A DNA stretch of 64,000 nt from an uncultured Marivita sp. (GTDB lineage Bacteria; Pseudomonadota; Alphaproteobacteria; Rhodobacterales; Rhodobacteraceae): assembly GCF_947488135.1 (NCBI RefSeq), contig NZ_CANKYW010000005.1, positions 124,001 to 188,000 on the forward strand. Reading direction: 5' to 3'. The position numbers were made by a program, and so were the translations under genes. Below are positions 11,161 through 20,760 of this stretch, one piece after another. Numbering within the stretch: the first letter of the stretch is position 1; every line of letters starts with the position of its first letter. The notes beneath the pieces were generated by a model. It saw nothing but the letters and a program-made list of their open reading frames with translations. It was not told where the DNA came from and made no database searches.

Positions 11161-13383
11161 TCAGCCTTCGATCCGCGTCAGGTCGGCCACCTGCAAGCAG
11201 GTTTTGCGGATCGTGCTGAGCAGGTTCAACCGGTTGCGTCGCAGCAGGTCCTTGTCGGCATTGACCTGAACCGCCTCGAAGAACGCATCCACCGGCCCGC
11301 GCAAATCGGCCATCGCCGCCATCGCGGTTTCGAAATCCTGCGCTTTCATGGCCGGCGCGATCTTAGCCTCGGCCTTGGCCAGAGCGTCGAAAAGCGCGGT
11401 TTCGGCGGGGTCTTCCGCGAATTTCGGATCGGCACCGAAAGAGTATTCGACCCCGTCCTTCTCTTCGGCCTGGCTTAGGATGTTGTTGGCCCGCTTGAAG
11501 CCCTGAACGAGGTTCTCGCCGTCCTCGGTCTCGAGCACAGCCTGCAACGCCTTGGCCCGCTTGACCAAAAGCGCCAGATCATCATTGCCGTCCATTTCGA
11601 TACACGCGTCGATCACGTCATGCCGGATGCCCTGGTCGCGGAGATAGACCTTGAGACGGTCGTGGAAGAAGGACAGCAGATCGACCGATTTGTCGGGCAC
11701 TTCGTTCTGCATCGCATCCAGACCATCGGTTTTTTCCCCATTACGCCGCGCCTTGAGCGTACGATAGGCCGCGCCGAACACGCCGTGCTCTGCGATTTCA
11801 GAGATCAGGTCGGTGACATCATCGTCGCTCACCCCGTCGATCAGGTGCCCTTTGTGGCGGACAAGCTGCACGTCGATGAAACGATCGAGCGACACCTGAA
11901 GCCCGTTTTCCAGCACCAACCGGATCACCCCCAACGCTGCGCGGCGGAGCGCGAACGGGTCCTTCGATCCCGTGGGTTTCTCCTCAATCGCCCAGAACCC
12001 GGTCAACGTGTCGATCTTGTCGGCTAGCGCGACCGCGACGGACACGGGCGCGGAGGGCACGTCATCCGACGGTCCGAGCGGGGAATAATGCTCCTGACAG
12101 GCGACGCCGACCTCCGAAGGCAGACCGGCGGCATCGCTGTAGTACCGGCCCATGAGCCCCTGAAGCTCCGGGAATTCGTAGACCATCTCCGAGGCCAGAT
12201 CGGCCTTCGCCACGGTCGCGGCCTGCTCTGCCAGTTCGGCATCCGCCCCGACCACCGGGGCCAGTTCGCGCGCGAGGGCGGCGATACGTCCGATCCGGTC
12301 ACGCTGCGACCCCAGCTTGTTGTGGAAGGTCACGTTCGACAGGCTGTCCGTCCACGCGGTCAGACCCTGTTCCTTGGCCACCCGCAGATCGTTCTCCCAG
12401 AAGAACTTGGCATCCGCCAATCGCGCCGACAGCACCTTCTGGTTGCCCGCGAGGATCGTCGCGCCGTGATCGGCGGTCTCTCGGTTCGCCACGGTGACAA
12501 AGCGTTCGATCCGCCCGGACTTCGGATTGCGCACCGAAAAGAACTTCTGGTGCTCTTTCATCGAGGTCTGCAACACCTCCGGCGGCAGGTCCAGAAACTC
12601 CGATCCAATCGCTCCCATGAGCACGACCGGCCATTCGACAAGCCCCGCCACTTCGGCCAGAAGTCCCCTGTCTTCGACGACTTCGAGCCCGCTTGCGAAG
12701 GCCTGGTTGGTTGCGTCCTGCCAAATCGCCTCGGCCCGTTCACCTGCGTCGAGCACCACATGCGCGCGTTTCAGCTTGGCCTCGTACTCATCAAAGCCCG
12801 TGACATCGAACGCGCCGGGCGCCATGAAGCGGTGGCCTTCGGTCGTGCGCCCGGATTTGATCCCGTCTACGTCGAGCCGCACCACATCAGAGCCATCCTC
12901 GCGTGTCAGCACGCATAGGATGCGGTGCAGGGGCCGCACCCAGCGCAGGGAACCGGCGCCCCAGCGCATCGATTTGGGCCACGGGAAGTTGCGGATCGTG
13001 TCCTCGAGCACCTCGGCCACGATCTCTTCCGCCGACCGGCCGGGTTTCTCGATCACCGCATAGAACACGCGGCCTTTCTTCTCGTCCCGCTCGATCAGGT
13101 CGTCGCGGCGTACACCGGCCCCGCGCAAGAACCCTTCGATGGCCTTTTCCGGCGCATCGACGCGCGGGCCCTTGCGTTCTTCCTTGATGTCCGGCGATCG
13201 GTCGGTCAACCCGTCCACCCGCAACGCCAGACGGCGCGGCGTTGCATAGGCGACGGCCCCGGCATAGGTCAAACCGGCCTCGACCAGCCCGTTCGTCATC
13301 CGCGACTTCAGGTCGTCCGCCGCCTTGGCCTGCATCCGCGCCGGGATTTCCTCGGAAAAAAGCTCGATCAGAAGGTCGGGCAT
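11161..13383 (-). CDS. glyS: Glycyl-tRNA synthetase beta subunit
   Basis: A 740-residue beta subunit of the bacterial alpha2beta2 glycyl-tRNA synthetase, responsible for tRNA recognition. It opens MPDLLIELFSEEIPARMQ, the family signature, and contains FLDLPPEVLQTSMKEHQKFF and the anticodon-binding C-terminal region. The ATG at 13383 shares one base with the stop of the upstream gene (TGATG), which implies translational coupling. The alpha subunit lies two genes upstream, so the operon order is glyQ, fkbM-like, DUF6446-like, glyS. Confidence 0.97.
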   Translation of the reverse strand: MPDLLIELFSEEIPARMQAKAADDLKSRMTNGLVEAGLTYAGAVAYATPRRLALRVDGLTDRSPDIKEERKGPRVDAPEKAIEGFLRGAGVRRDDLIERDEKKGRVFYAVIEKPGRSAEEIVAEVLEDTIRNFPWPKSMRWGAGSLRWVRPLHRILCVLTREDGSDVVRLDVDGIKSGRTTEGHRFMAPGAFDVTGFDEYEAKLKRAHVVLDAGERAEAIWQDATNQAFASGLEVVEDRGLLAEVAGLVEWPVVLMGAIGSEFLDLPPEVLQTSMKEHQKFFSVRNPKSGRIERFVTVANRETADHGATILAGNQKVLSARLADAKFFWENDLRVAKEQGLTAWTDSLSNVTFHNKLGSQRDRIGRIAALARELAPVVGADAELAEQAATVAKADLASEMVYEFPELQGLMGRYYSDAAGLPSEVGVACQEHYSPLGPSDDVPSAPVSVAVALADKIDTLTGFWAIEEKPTGSKDPFALRRAALGVIRLVLENGLQVSLDRFIDVQLVRHKGHLIDGVSDDDVTDLISEIAEHGVFGAAYRTLKARRNGEKTDGLDAMQNEVPDKSVDLLSFFHDRLKVYLRDQGIRHDVIDACIEMDGNDDLALLVKRAKALQAVLETEDGENLVQGFKRANNILSQAEEKDGVEYSFGADPKFAEDPAETALFDALAKAEAKIAPAMKAQDFETAMAAMADLRGPVDAFFEAVQVNADKDLLRRNRLNLLSTIRKTCLQVADLTRIEG

Positions 13384-13910
13384 CAATTGTCTCCGTTGTC
13401 GCGTTCGGGGCAGTCGTCGCCCAGCGGGCTGCCGTCATAGGCCTTGTCGCCGCATTCGTTGATTTCGTGCCAGATGTAGCCGTGTCCGTCCTCGGTGACG
13501 GCGACCACCCGGTCGATCCCGAATTCGAGATTGCGCTGGCTCGTGAACACCTGCGCGCGGCCCATGCGGATATCCTCTCCGATGGCCTCGGCGTCGAAGC
13601 AATCGAACCAGCCCGGAGCGTTGCGCGGTGACGCCCCGATATAGGGCTCGTAGGTTGATGTCAGCGTCGACAACGGCGTCTGCGTGGTGAAGCAAGCTCT
13701 GAACCTGATGGGTGAACTGTCGGAATCAATCGCTTGAAAATCCTCGTAAAGGATCGTCTCGCGCCGCCCGTCTTGCGTGGTCAGTTGCACATCATCCGTC
13801 CCGGTCGGCGTGACCGTTTCGTAATAGGCGTAGACCTGAAGATAGTACATCGCCACGCCCGCGATCAGCGCGCTGAGGACGATCACGATGGTAAGGATTT
13901 TTCCGGTCAT
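13383..13910 (-). CDS. DUF6446-type single-pass membrane protein
   Basis: A 175-residue protein with one N-terminal transmembrane helix (about residues 5-27, ILTIVIVLSALIAGVAMYYL), the rest probably periplasmic. It has several cysteines (FRACFTTQTP, GWFDCFDA, INECGDKA, DDCPERD) that could form disulfides. I match it tentatively to DUF6446, a Rhodobacteraceae family recurrent in the glyQ-glyS interval. No function is known. It is tightly packed: 3 bp after the FkbM-like gene and coupled to glyS by TGATG. Confidence 0.7.
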   Translation of the reverse strand: MTGKILTIVIVLSALIAGVAMYYLQVYAYYETVTPTGTDDVQLTTQDGRRETILYEDFQAIDSDSSPIRFRACFTTQTPLSTLTSTYEPYIGASPRNAPGWFDCFDAEAIGEDIRMGRAQVFTSQRNLEFGIDRVVAVTEDGHGYIWHEINECGDKAYDGSPLGDDCPERDNGDN

Positions 13911-13913
13911 CGT

Positions 13914-14618
13914 CTATTTCCAGTCCATGTTCACATGAGGCCGTTCCATCCGTGCCGCACGCGCGCGTAACGCATCGGTGCGCGGCAGCAGGTCGGGGAT
14001 CCGGCTCTCGTGGGTTTCGACGAACAGATGCCCGATCCGATATTTTACCGGATGGTCAAAAAGCGCCTCCAAGAGCGGCACCTCCGCCCCCTCGATATCC
14101 ATCTTGATCAAGGCGATATCCGCATCCAGCCCTTCGAGAAAGGCCGGAAAGTCCATCACGCGCACATTCACTGCGCTGGTCGTGTCGATATTACGCTTTT
14201 GCGCCATCAGCGATGAGGATTGCGATTGTTCCACCGGATCGCTGTCGAAACACGCGGTGCGATAGAGCGGAAAGGTCCCGTCCTCGGTCCCGGCGGCCGC
14301 CTCGATCACTTCGACATTGGGCATATCCGAAAGACGGGTCCGCAATTCGGCCGCCGTCCACGGGTCCGGCTCAAACGCGTAGACCTTCGCGGCATGCGCC
14401 GCCATGGTGCGGGTATGCTGGCCCAGGTTTGCGCCGAGGTCGATACAGATCTTGCCCGTCGCGCCCGCCAACGCCTCCCGAAACGCCGCTTCTGCCTTGG
14501 GGGTATCCACAAGCTTGCGCAGCTTGCGGCGGTACTTCTGCCCAAGCTCCCCCGGCAGATGCTGCATCAGGCCGTACTTGGCCCGGCGCATCGGCGTATT
14601 TCGGTTGGCAGAGGCCAT
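13914..14618 (-). CDS. FkbM-family methyltransferase
   Basis: A 234-residue SAM-dependent methyltransferase. The SAM motif ICIDLGANLGQHT is followed by VYAFEPDPWTAAEL, and later ALIKMDIEGAEVPLLEAL, all hallmarks of the FkbM fold. Family members methylate polyketides, sugars and other small acceptors; the target here is not evident. The ATG at 14618 overlaps the glyQ stop (TGATG), so it is co-translated with a tRNA synthetase subunit. An in-frame extension upstream to 14771 lies inside glyQ and is not used. Confidence 0.88.
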   Translation of the reverse strand: MASANRNTPMRRAKYGLMQHLPGELGQKYRRKLRKLVDTPKAEAAFREALAGATGKICIDLGANLGQHTRTMAAHAAKVYAFEPDPWTAAELRTRLSDMPNVEVIEAAAGTEDGTFPLYRTACFDSDPVEQSQSSSLMAQKRNIDTTSAVNVRVMDFPAFLEGLDADIALIKMDIEGAEVPLLEALFDHPVKYRIGHLFVETHESRIPDLLPRTDALRARAARMERPHVNMDWK

Positions 14619-15547
14619 CAGGCCGCAAAGCCCCCGGCTTCGGTCTGCACGAAGGCGTCGGCACAGCGTTTCGCCAGCGCGCGCACGCGCCCGATATAGC
14701 TTTGTCGCTCCGTGACCGAGATCACGCCGCGCGCATCGAGCAGGTTGAAAATGTGGCTGGCCTTGATGCATTGGTCATAGGCCGGGTGGGCCATGACGAT
14801 GCGCTTTCCGGTCTTCGGATCGTCGTCGGCCTGATCCAGGATGCGGGCACATTCCGCCTCGGCCTCTTCGAAATGGCGGAGCAGGACCTCCGTATCCGCG
14901 ACGTCGAAGTTCCAGCGCGAATATTCCTGTTCGGTCTGGCGGAACACGTCGCCATAGGTCAGCGCGATCGACGCGTCAGGGTCGTTGTAGGGCATATCCA
15001 TCACGTGATCGACACCCAGAACATACATCGCCAGACGTTCCAACCCGTAGGTCAATTCGCCCGATACCGGGTGGCAATCATGCCCGCCAACCTGTTGAAA
15101 ATACGTGAACTGCGACACTTCCATGCCATCGCACCACACCTCCCAGCCAAGCCCCCAGGCACCCAGCGTCGGGCTTTCCCAGTCGTCTTCGACAAAGCGA
15201 ATGTCGTGCAGCGCCATGTCGATCCCGATGGCGCGCAGCGACCCGAGATACAGGTCCTGAAGATCGGGCGGCGACGGTTTGATGAGCACCTGGTACTGGT
15301 AATAATGCTGCAACCGGTTCGGGTTTTCGCCGTAACGCCCGTCGGTGGGGCGGCGCGACGGCTGCACATAGGCCGCAGCCCAGGGTTTCGACCCCAAGGA
15401 CCGCAACGTGGTGGCCGGATGAAACGTGCCAGCACCCACTTCCATGTCATAAGGCTGCATCACCGCACAGCCCTGACCGGCCCAGTAGGACTGGAGCCGC
15501 AGGATGATCTCCTGGAAACTGCGTGGCTTCGTGATGGTCTGATCCAT
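14618..15547 (-). CDS. glyQ: Glycyl-tRNA synthetase alpha subunit
   Basis: A 309-residue catalytic subunit that forms glycyl-adenylate. It opens [20 protein letters not shown] and contains [40 protein letters not shown] and the [20 protein letters not shown] region, all invariant in the family. It is the first gene of the leftward operon glyQ, fkbM-like, DUF6446-like, glyS and possibly ppdK. A roughly 150 bp divergent promoter region separates it from the pseudoprotease gene. Confidence 0.98.
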   Translation of the reverse strand: MDQTITKPRSFQEIILRLQSYWAGQGCAVMQPYDMEVGAGTFHPATTLRSLGSKPWAAAYVQPSRRPTDGRYGENPNRLQHYYQYQVLIKPSPPDLQDLYLGSLRAIGIDMALHDIRFVEDDWESPTLGAWGLGWEVWCDGMEVSQFTYFQQVGGHDCHPVSGELTYGLERLAMYVLGVDHVMDMPYNDPDASIALTYGDVFRQTEQEYSRWNFDVADTEVLLRHFEEAEAECARILDQADDDPKTGKRIVMAHPAYDQCIKASHIFNLLDARGVISVTERQSYIGRVRALAKRCADAFVQTEAGGFAA

Positions 15548-15700
15548 GGCGATGTCACCCCGGTTTGCACTGGCGCCTGATTAGGCCCATGGGGTCCGGG
15601 GGTCAATTGCGTGCGAGGCCCTAATTTTCGCGTTCCAGTGTCGGCACAATCTTGCTAGAGCATGGCGCAGAAACGGGTTTTTCGAGCAGGTGACGATCGC

Positions 15701-17419
15701 ATGGTGCGCAGGTTTTTCTTTTCGATGCTGGCGGTGCTGGTGTTTTTTGGCGCAGAGGCACGGGCGCAGGACAGCGTCTATGTGCAGATCGAGGCGCAAC
15801 CCACCTTGTCCGAAGTCGAAGCGCGCCTGCGCGACTACGCCTCCATGCTGCCCGATGTGAACGGGTTTGACCTTGGCCGAGGCTGGTATGGTATTGCCCT
15901 GGGGCCCTATCCCCGCGATGAGGCCAACCGCGTCCTGCGCAGCCTGCGCGCGCAACGGCTGATCCCCGGCGACAGCTATATCGAAGGCCCCGATCGCTAT
16001 GGTCAGCGCATCTGGCCCATTGGCGCAGGCCCGGCCATCGCCACGCCGACGATCACCGCGCCGGAAATTCCTGTCGCGCCCGAACCCCAAGCCAGTGACG
16101 AGACCCCGCGCGAGGCCCGCGCGTCCGAGGCGCTGTTGACCCGGTCGGAACGCGAGGCGGTGCAGATCGCGCTGCAATGGTCGGGCTTCTACAATGCGGC
16201 GATTGACGGTGCCTTCGGGCGCGGCACCCGTGCGGCGATGGGCGCGTGGCAGCAATCCAACGGGTTCGAGGCCACCGGCATCCTGACCACCGCGCAACGC
16301 GCCGAGCTTTTCCGGCAGTACAATGCTGTGCTTGACGGTATGGACATGCAGACCGTGCGCGACACCCGCGCAGGGATTTCCATCGACCTGCCGCTGGGCG
16401 CCGTTGCCTTCGATCGCTACGACAGCCCGTTTGCGCATTTCGAGCCGACCGGGTCGGTCGACGGTGCGCGTGTTCTGCTTATCAGCCAACCGGGCGACCG
16501 TGACCGTCTCGCTGGCCTTTACGAGATCATGCAAACGCTCGACATCGTGCCGCTCGACGGCCCGCGCGACCGCAACCGCGACAGCTTTACCCTCACCGGC
16601 CAGAATGCCCGCATCGTCTCGCATACCGAGGCGCGGCTGGAGGATGGCGCGATTAAAGGGTTCACGCTGGTCTGGCCCGCGGGCGACGAAGAGCGCCGTA
16701 CTCGCATCCTCGCCACGATGCGCAACAGCTTTGATCCCATTCCGGGCGTGCTGGACCCGGCGGTGATCGCCGAGGACAGCCAGCGCGTCGATCTGGTCGC
16801 CGGGCTGAGCATCCGCCAGCCCAAGCTCACCGCCTCGGGCTTTTTCGTCGATGGTCAGGGCAGGGTGGTCACGACCGATGCCGCCGTTGCCAATTGCGGC
16901 CGCATCACGCTGAACAGCGATTATGGCGCTGAAGTCATGGCCACCGACCCGGCCCTCGGCATTGCCGTGCTGCGCGCGACCCAGCCTTTGGCACCGAACG
17001 CCGTTGCACAATTCCGCGACGGCACGCCCCGGCTGCAATCCGAGATTGCCGTGGCGGGCTTTTCCTTTGGTGGCGTCTTGCCGTCCGCGACGATGACCTT
17101 CGGGCGGCTTTCGGACTTGCAGGGCCTCAACGGCGAAGACACGCTGTCGCGTCTTGATATCAGCACGCTCGACGGTGACGCGGGTGGCCCCGTCCTTGAC
17201 GATGGCGGCGCGGTGATCGGCATGCTGGTCCCGCACGATGCAGGTGGTCGGCAATTGCCCGATGACGTGAACTTCGCCACCAAGAGCATGTCGGTGCGCG
17301 CGATGCTGGAACGGGCAGGGGTGTCGCCTCAGGTCACGCCGGGCCTCGCGCGGCTTGACCCGGTGGACCTCACGCAGAAGGCAACCGCGATGACCGTCCT
17401 GATCAGCTGCTGGGAGTGA
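15701..17419 (+). CDS. SPOR/peptidoglycan-binding protein with degenerate trypsin-like domain
   Basis: A 572-residue exported protein. After the signal peptide (MVRRFFFSMLAVLVFFGAEARA) come a SPOR-like repeat (to about residue 100), a PG_binding_1 domain (AVQIALQWSGFYNAAIDGAF, then GTRAAMGAWQ) and a C-terminal trypsin-like fold from about residue 380. The protease triad is broken. The serine box reads GDAGGP with Ala at codon 494 (17180-17182) in place of GDSGGP, and the His segment reads VVTTDAAVANC with no His. It is probably a periplasmic wall-binding scaffold rather than an active protease. An upstream ATG at 15662 is possible. The 3' end overlaps the convergent permease gene by 17 bp. 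Confidence 0.82.
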   Translation: MVRRFFFSMLAVLVFFGAEARAQDSVYVQIEAQPTLSEVEARLRDYASMLPDVNGFDLGRGWYGIALGPYPRDEANRVLRSLRAQRLIPGDSYIEGPDRYGQRIWPIGAGPAIATPTITAPEIPVAPEPQASDETPREARASEALLTRSEREAVQIALQWSGFYNAAIDGAFGRGTRAAMGAWQQSNGFEATGILTTAQRAELFRQYNAVLDGMDMQTVRDTRAGISIDLPLGAVAFDRYDSPFAHFEPTGSVDGARVLLISQPGDRDRLAGLYEIMQTLDIVPLDGPRDRNRDSFTLTGQNARIVSHTEARLEDGAIKGFTLVWPAGDEERRTRILATMRNSFDPIPGVLDPAVIAEDSQRVDLVAGLSIRQPKLTASGFFVDGQGRVVTTDAAVANCGRITLNSDYGAEVMATDPALGIAVLRATQPLAPNAVAQFRDGTPRLQSEIAVAGFSFGGVLPSATMTFGRLSDLQGLNGEDTLSRLDISTLDGDAGGPVLDDGGAVIGMLVPHDAGGRQLPDDVNFATKSMSVRAMLERAGVSPQVTPGLARLDPVDLTQKATAMTVLISCWE

Positions 17420-18332
17420 CCCGGCGGCTGAACAGCCGTTTCAACGCGCCCCACTGGCTGATGAACATCCCGATCAGGATCAACCCCATCGCGATCAACA
17501 GGACGGGCTTGAACGGCTCGCCCAGGATCACGATGCCAAGGATGACCGACCACATCGGCACCTGGTAGCCGACCAGCGACATGAAGACCGGCCCGGCGCT
17601 GCGGATGACAAGAATACGCATCAGGTTCGCGCCCGCCGTCGGAACCAGCCCGAGGATGGCGATGATCAGCAGGATATCCGTGTCCGGCATCGGCGGCGGT
17701 CCCTCGACCGCCCAGGCTGTCGGCACCACGAGCAACGCGCCGAACACCAGTGCGAGGGCTGCGAGCCCGAACGGGTCGATCGGCGGCAACCGTCGCACCA
17801 GAACCGAACTGCACGCATAGCACGCCGCTGCCCCGACACAGGCCAGCCGCCCGAATGGCTCCATCGGATCACCGCTCGACACGAACGCCTGCCCGCCCAA
17901 GAGGACGGTCACACCGACGAAGCCGATGATCAGACCGATCAGACGCCGCAAGGTGATCTGCTCTCCCGGCACGAACAGATGTGCCAGCGGCAGCACCATC
18001 AGCGAGACCGAGGCCATCGACACGCCTGCGAAGCCGGAGGTGACGGTTTGTTGGCCCCAGCTCAGCAGCATGAAGGGAATGGCCGAGTTGAGCACGCCCG
18101 AAAGGATCAATGGCCCCCAGGACGTCTCCGGTGTCGTGAAGACACGCCCGCCACGCCACAACCAGATTGCCACTGCCAGAAGGGCTGCGAACCCGATCCG
18201 CCCGGCGGCCAGCCAGAACGGCGTGATCCCTGTCAGGGCGAGTTCGATGAACAGGAATGTGGCGCCCCAGATCAGGCCAAGCGTCGCCACCATGCCCCAG
18301 CTGGCCGGGGTGATCTCGGGGGGTGTTTGCAT
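17403..18332 (-). CDS. DMT/EamA family permease
   Basis: A 309-residue integral membrane protein of the drug/metabolite transporter superfamily. Two EamA repeats are visible, each of about five hydrophobic helices: GMVATLGLIWGATFLFIELA opens the first, and RLACVGAAACYACSSVLVRR the second. Such exporters move amino acids, nucleosides or other metabolites; substrate unknown. I use the ATG at 18330-18332, since the ORF extension to 18437 is not hydrophobic and runs toward the next gene. Its end overlaps the convergent gene by 17 bp. Confidence 0.87.
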   Translation of the reverse strand: MQTPPEITPASWGMVATLGLIWGATFLFIELALTGITPFWLAAGRIGFAALLAVAIWLWRGGRVFTTPETSWGPLILSGVLNSAIPFMLLSWGQQTVTSGFAGVSMASVSLMVLPLAHLFVPGEQITLRRLIGLIIGFVGVTVLLGGQAFVSSGDPMEPFGRLACVGAAACYACSSVLVRRLPPIDPFGLAALALVFGALLVVPTAWAVEGPPPMPDTDILLIIAILGLVPTAGANLMRILVIRSAGPVFMSLVGYQVPMWSVILGIVILGEPFKPVLLIAMGLILIGMFISQWGALKRLFSRRVTPSS

Positions 18333-18477
18333 AAATAATTGGCATCCAGAGCGGGGCGGCGGTAAAAAACCGGCACCAGACGTTGCAACCCGGAACGGTT
18401 CGGTTAGCTCTGTACTGCGCGGCTGATCATTCAGCAACTCCCCTAAGGGGAAAGGTAACGTCTTTCAGGAGGACCCA

Positions 18478-18561
18478 ATGGACGCGTTTTTCATTCTGCC
18501 TATCGTCATTCTTCTCGCCCTGCTGGCGTGGTGCGTGCTGCAACTCAAAGACGATATGTAG
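18478..18561 (+). CDS. Small single-pass membrane peptide (27 aa)
   Basis: A 27-codon ORF, MDAFFILPIVILLALLAWCV then LQLKDDM, ending in TAG at 18559-18561. It has a near-consensus ribosome-binding site (AGGAGG, 5 bp before the ATG) and a complete hydrophobic helix with a short charged C-terminal tail. Size and topology resemble accessory peptides of membrane complexes such as KdpF or CydX, but no partner complex is encoded nearby, so I assign no function. Two palindromes follow the stop. A short CCCC-TAA-GGGG hairpin (18440-18450) sits in the leader. Confidence 0.72.
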   Translation: MDAFFILPIVILLALLAWCVLQLKDDM

Positions 18562-18573
18562 CCGTCCCGCAGC

Positions 18574-18593
18574 GCTTTGCGTTAACGCAAAGC
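18574..18593. repeat. 20-bp palindrome
   Basis: GCTTTGC, GTTAAC, GCAAAGC form a perfect 20-bp palindrome 12 bp after the stop of the 27-residue ORF. There is no T-run, so it is not a typical intrinsic terminator on its own. A second palindrome follows 3 bp later. The same two-hairpin layout recurs after the malate synthase gene. Confidence 0.8.
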
Positions 18594-18596
18594 TGG

Positions 18597-18612
18597 GATG
18601 CGTCAACGCATC
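18597..18612. repeat. GATGCG-TCAA-CGCATC palindrome
   Basis: A 16-bp inverted repeat, GATGCG then TCAA then CGCATC. It is almost identical to the second palindrome at 36331-36348 downstream of glcB (GATGCGTCGACGCATC core), so it is a repeated intergenic element rather than a one-off hairpin. Confidence 0.8.
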
Positions 18613-18626
18613 GTGTGCCAAATGAC

Positions 18627-18655
18627 AAAAAAGGGCAGCCCAAAGGGGCCGCCCT
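18627..18655 (-). terminator. Rho-independent terminator of ilvC
   Basis: Read on the minus strand, GGGCGGCCC then a CTTT loop then GGGCTGCCC forms a stem with a single G-U pair, followed by TTTTTT. It lies about 25 bp after the ilvC stop and has the classic layout of an intrinsic terminator. Confidence 0.88.
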
Positions 18656-18679
18656 GAAAATCGGTAAGGATCGGGTGGA

Positions 18680-19753
<1,074 letters not shown>

Positions 19754-19834
19754 CTAAAGAAGGCAGCGAATTAAGCGCATTCTCGTCTCATCATGGGGAT
19801 TTCATTCTATTTTAGCCCGTGATACGCAAAATTC

Positions 19835-20290
19835 ATGCTCGATGCGACCGATCTCCGAATCCTGCGCCAATTTCAGGCCGCCCCCGATTTGCCTACTGCC
19901 GATCTGGCCGATCGGGCAGGGGTGACGCCCACCACGCTGGCGCGACGCATCGACAAGATGCGCGCAGCTGGTGTCATCCGCGCCGTGCGCGCCGTGATCA
20001 ACTGGCCGGCCCTGGGCTACACGGTCGAGGTCAGCTTGCGTGTCACGCTCGACAAGACCCAACCCCGCGCCTTCGATGAATTCCTCGCCGCAGCGCGAGA
20101 GGTGCCCGAGGTGATCGAGGCGCAGACCTTTCTGGGACAGGTCGATGCCCGCCTGTCCGTGATCGCCCGCGACATGCCGCATTACCAGCAGGTCTATCGC
20201 GATAAGCTTCTGACCCTACCGCATATCGCCGATATCGAAGCGCTGATGCACGTCGCTCGCGTCAAGTTCGACGAGACACTACCGCTATGA
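19835..20290 (+). CDS. Lrp/AsnC family regulator (first of tandem pair)
   Basis: A 151-residue regulator: N-terminal winged helix-turn-helix (LDATDLRILRQFQAAPDLPT, then TPTTLARRIDKMRAAGVI) and a C-terminal AsnC/RAM effector domain (VIEAQTFLGQVDARLSVIAR). Lrp-family proteins sense amino acids and form octamers. Its stop overlaps the next gene's start by ATGA (20287-20290), so the two are co-translated. The divergent position next to ilvC makes branched-chain amino acid control a reasonable guess. Confidence 0.9.
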   Translation: MLDATDLRILRQFQAAPDLPTADLADRAGVTPTTLARRIDKMRAAGVIRAVRAVINWPALGYTVEVSLRVTLDKTQPRAFDEFLAAAREVPEVIEAQTFLGQVDARLSVIARDMPHYQQVYRDKLLTLPHIADIEALMHVARVKFDETLPL

Positions 20291-20745
20291 TCGACCTCGA
20301 CGACACCGATCGCGCCATGATCCGCGCCGTGGCCGAAGATGCGCTGATCTCGGCCGGTGCGTTGGGTCGCGAGCTTGGCCTCAGTCAGCCCGCGGCCTGG
20401 CGGCGTCTCAAGCGCCTCAAGGACGCAGGGGTGTTCCGGGGCCAGAGGCTCGACATGGATGCGCAAGCCCTGGGCTTCGGCGTCACGGTTTTTCTGGGCG
20501 TAAAACTCGCCACCAAGGGGCGCGTCAGCCTCGAAGACTTCGAACGCGCCGTGACCGCAATCCCCGAAGTGCAGACCGTCGAACACGTCCTTGGGGCCTA
20601 CGATTACCGCCTGCGCGTCGTCGCCCGCGACATCGCCGATTTCGAACGTGTCCTGCGGCGGCGCATCATGACGCTGCCCGGTGTCGGCAATATCGACGCC
20701 AATGTACTGCTCTCCGAGGAACGGTTGCCCGGACCCATCGGCTAA
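20287..20745 (+). CDS. Lrp/AsnC family regulator (second of tandem pair)
   Basis: A 152-residue Lrp/AsnC protein: helix-turn-helix (LISAGALGRELGLSQPAAWR, then RLKRLKDAGVF) followed by a RAM domain (VQTVEHVLGAYDYRLRVVAR). It is clearly paralogous to the preceding gene but well diverged, so the pair may form mixed oligomers. It is coupled to its partner by ATGA and ends 15 bp before the convergent Hint-domain gene. Confidence 0.9.
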   Translation: MIDLDDTDRAMIRAVAEDALISAGALGRELGLSQPAAWRRLKRLKDAGVFRGQRLDMDAQALGFGVTVFLGVKLATKGRVSLEDFERAVTAIPEVQTVEHVLGAYDYRLRVVARDIADFERVLRRRIMTLPGVGNIDANVLLSEERLPGPIG

Positions 20746-20760
20746 GACACGTTTACCGAT

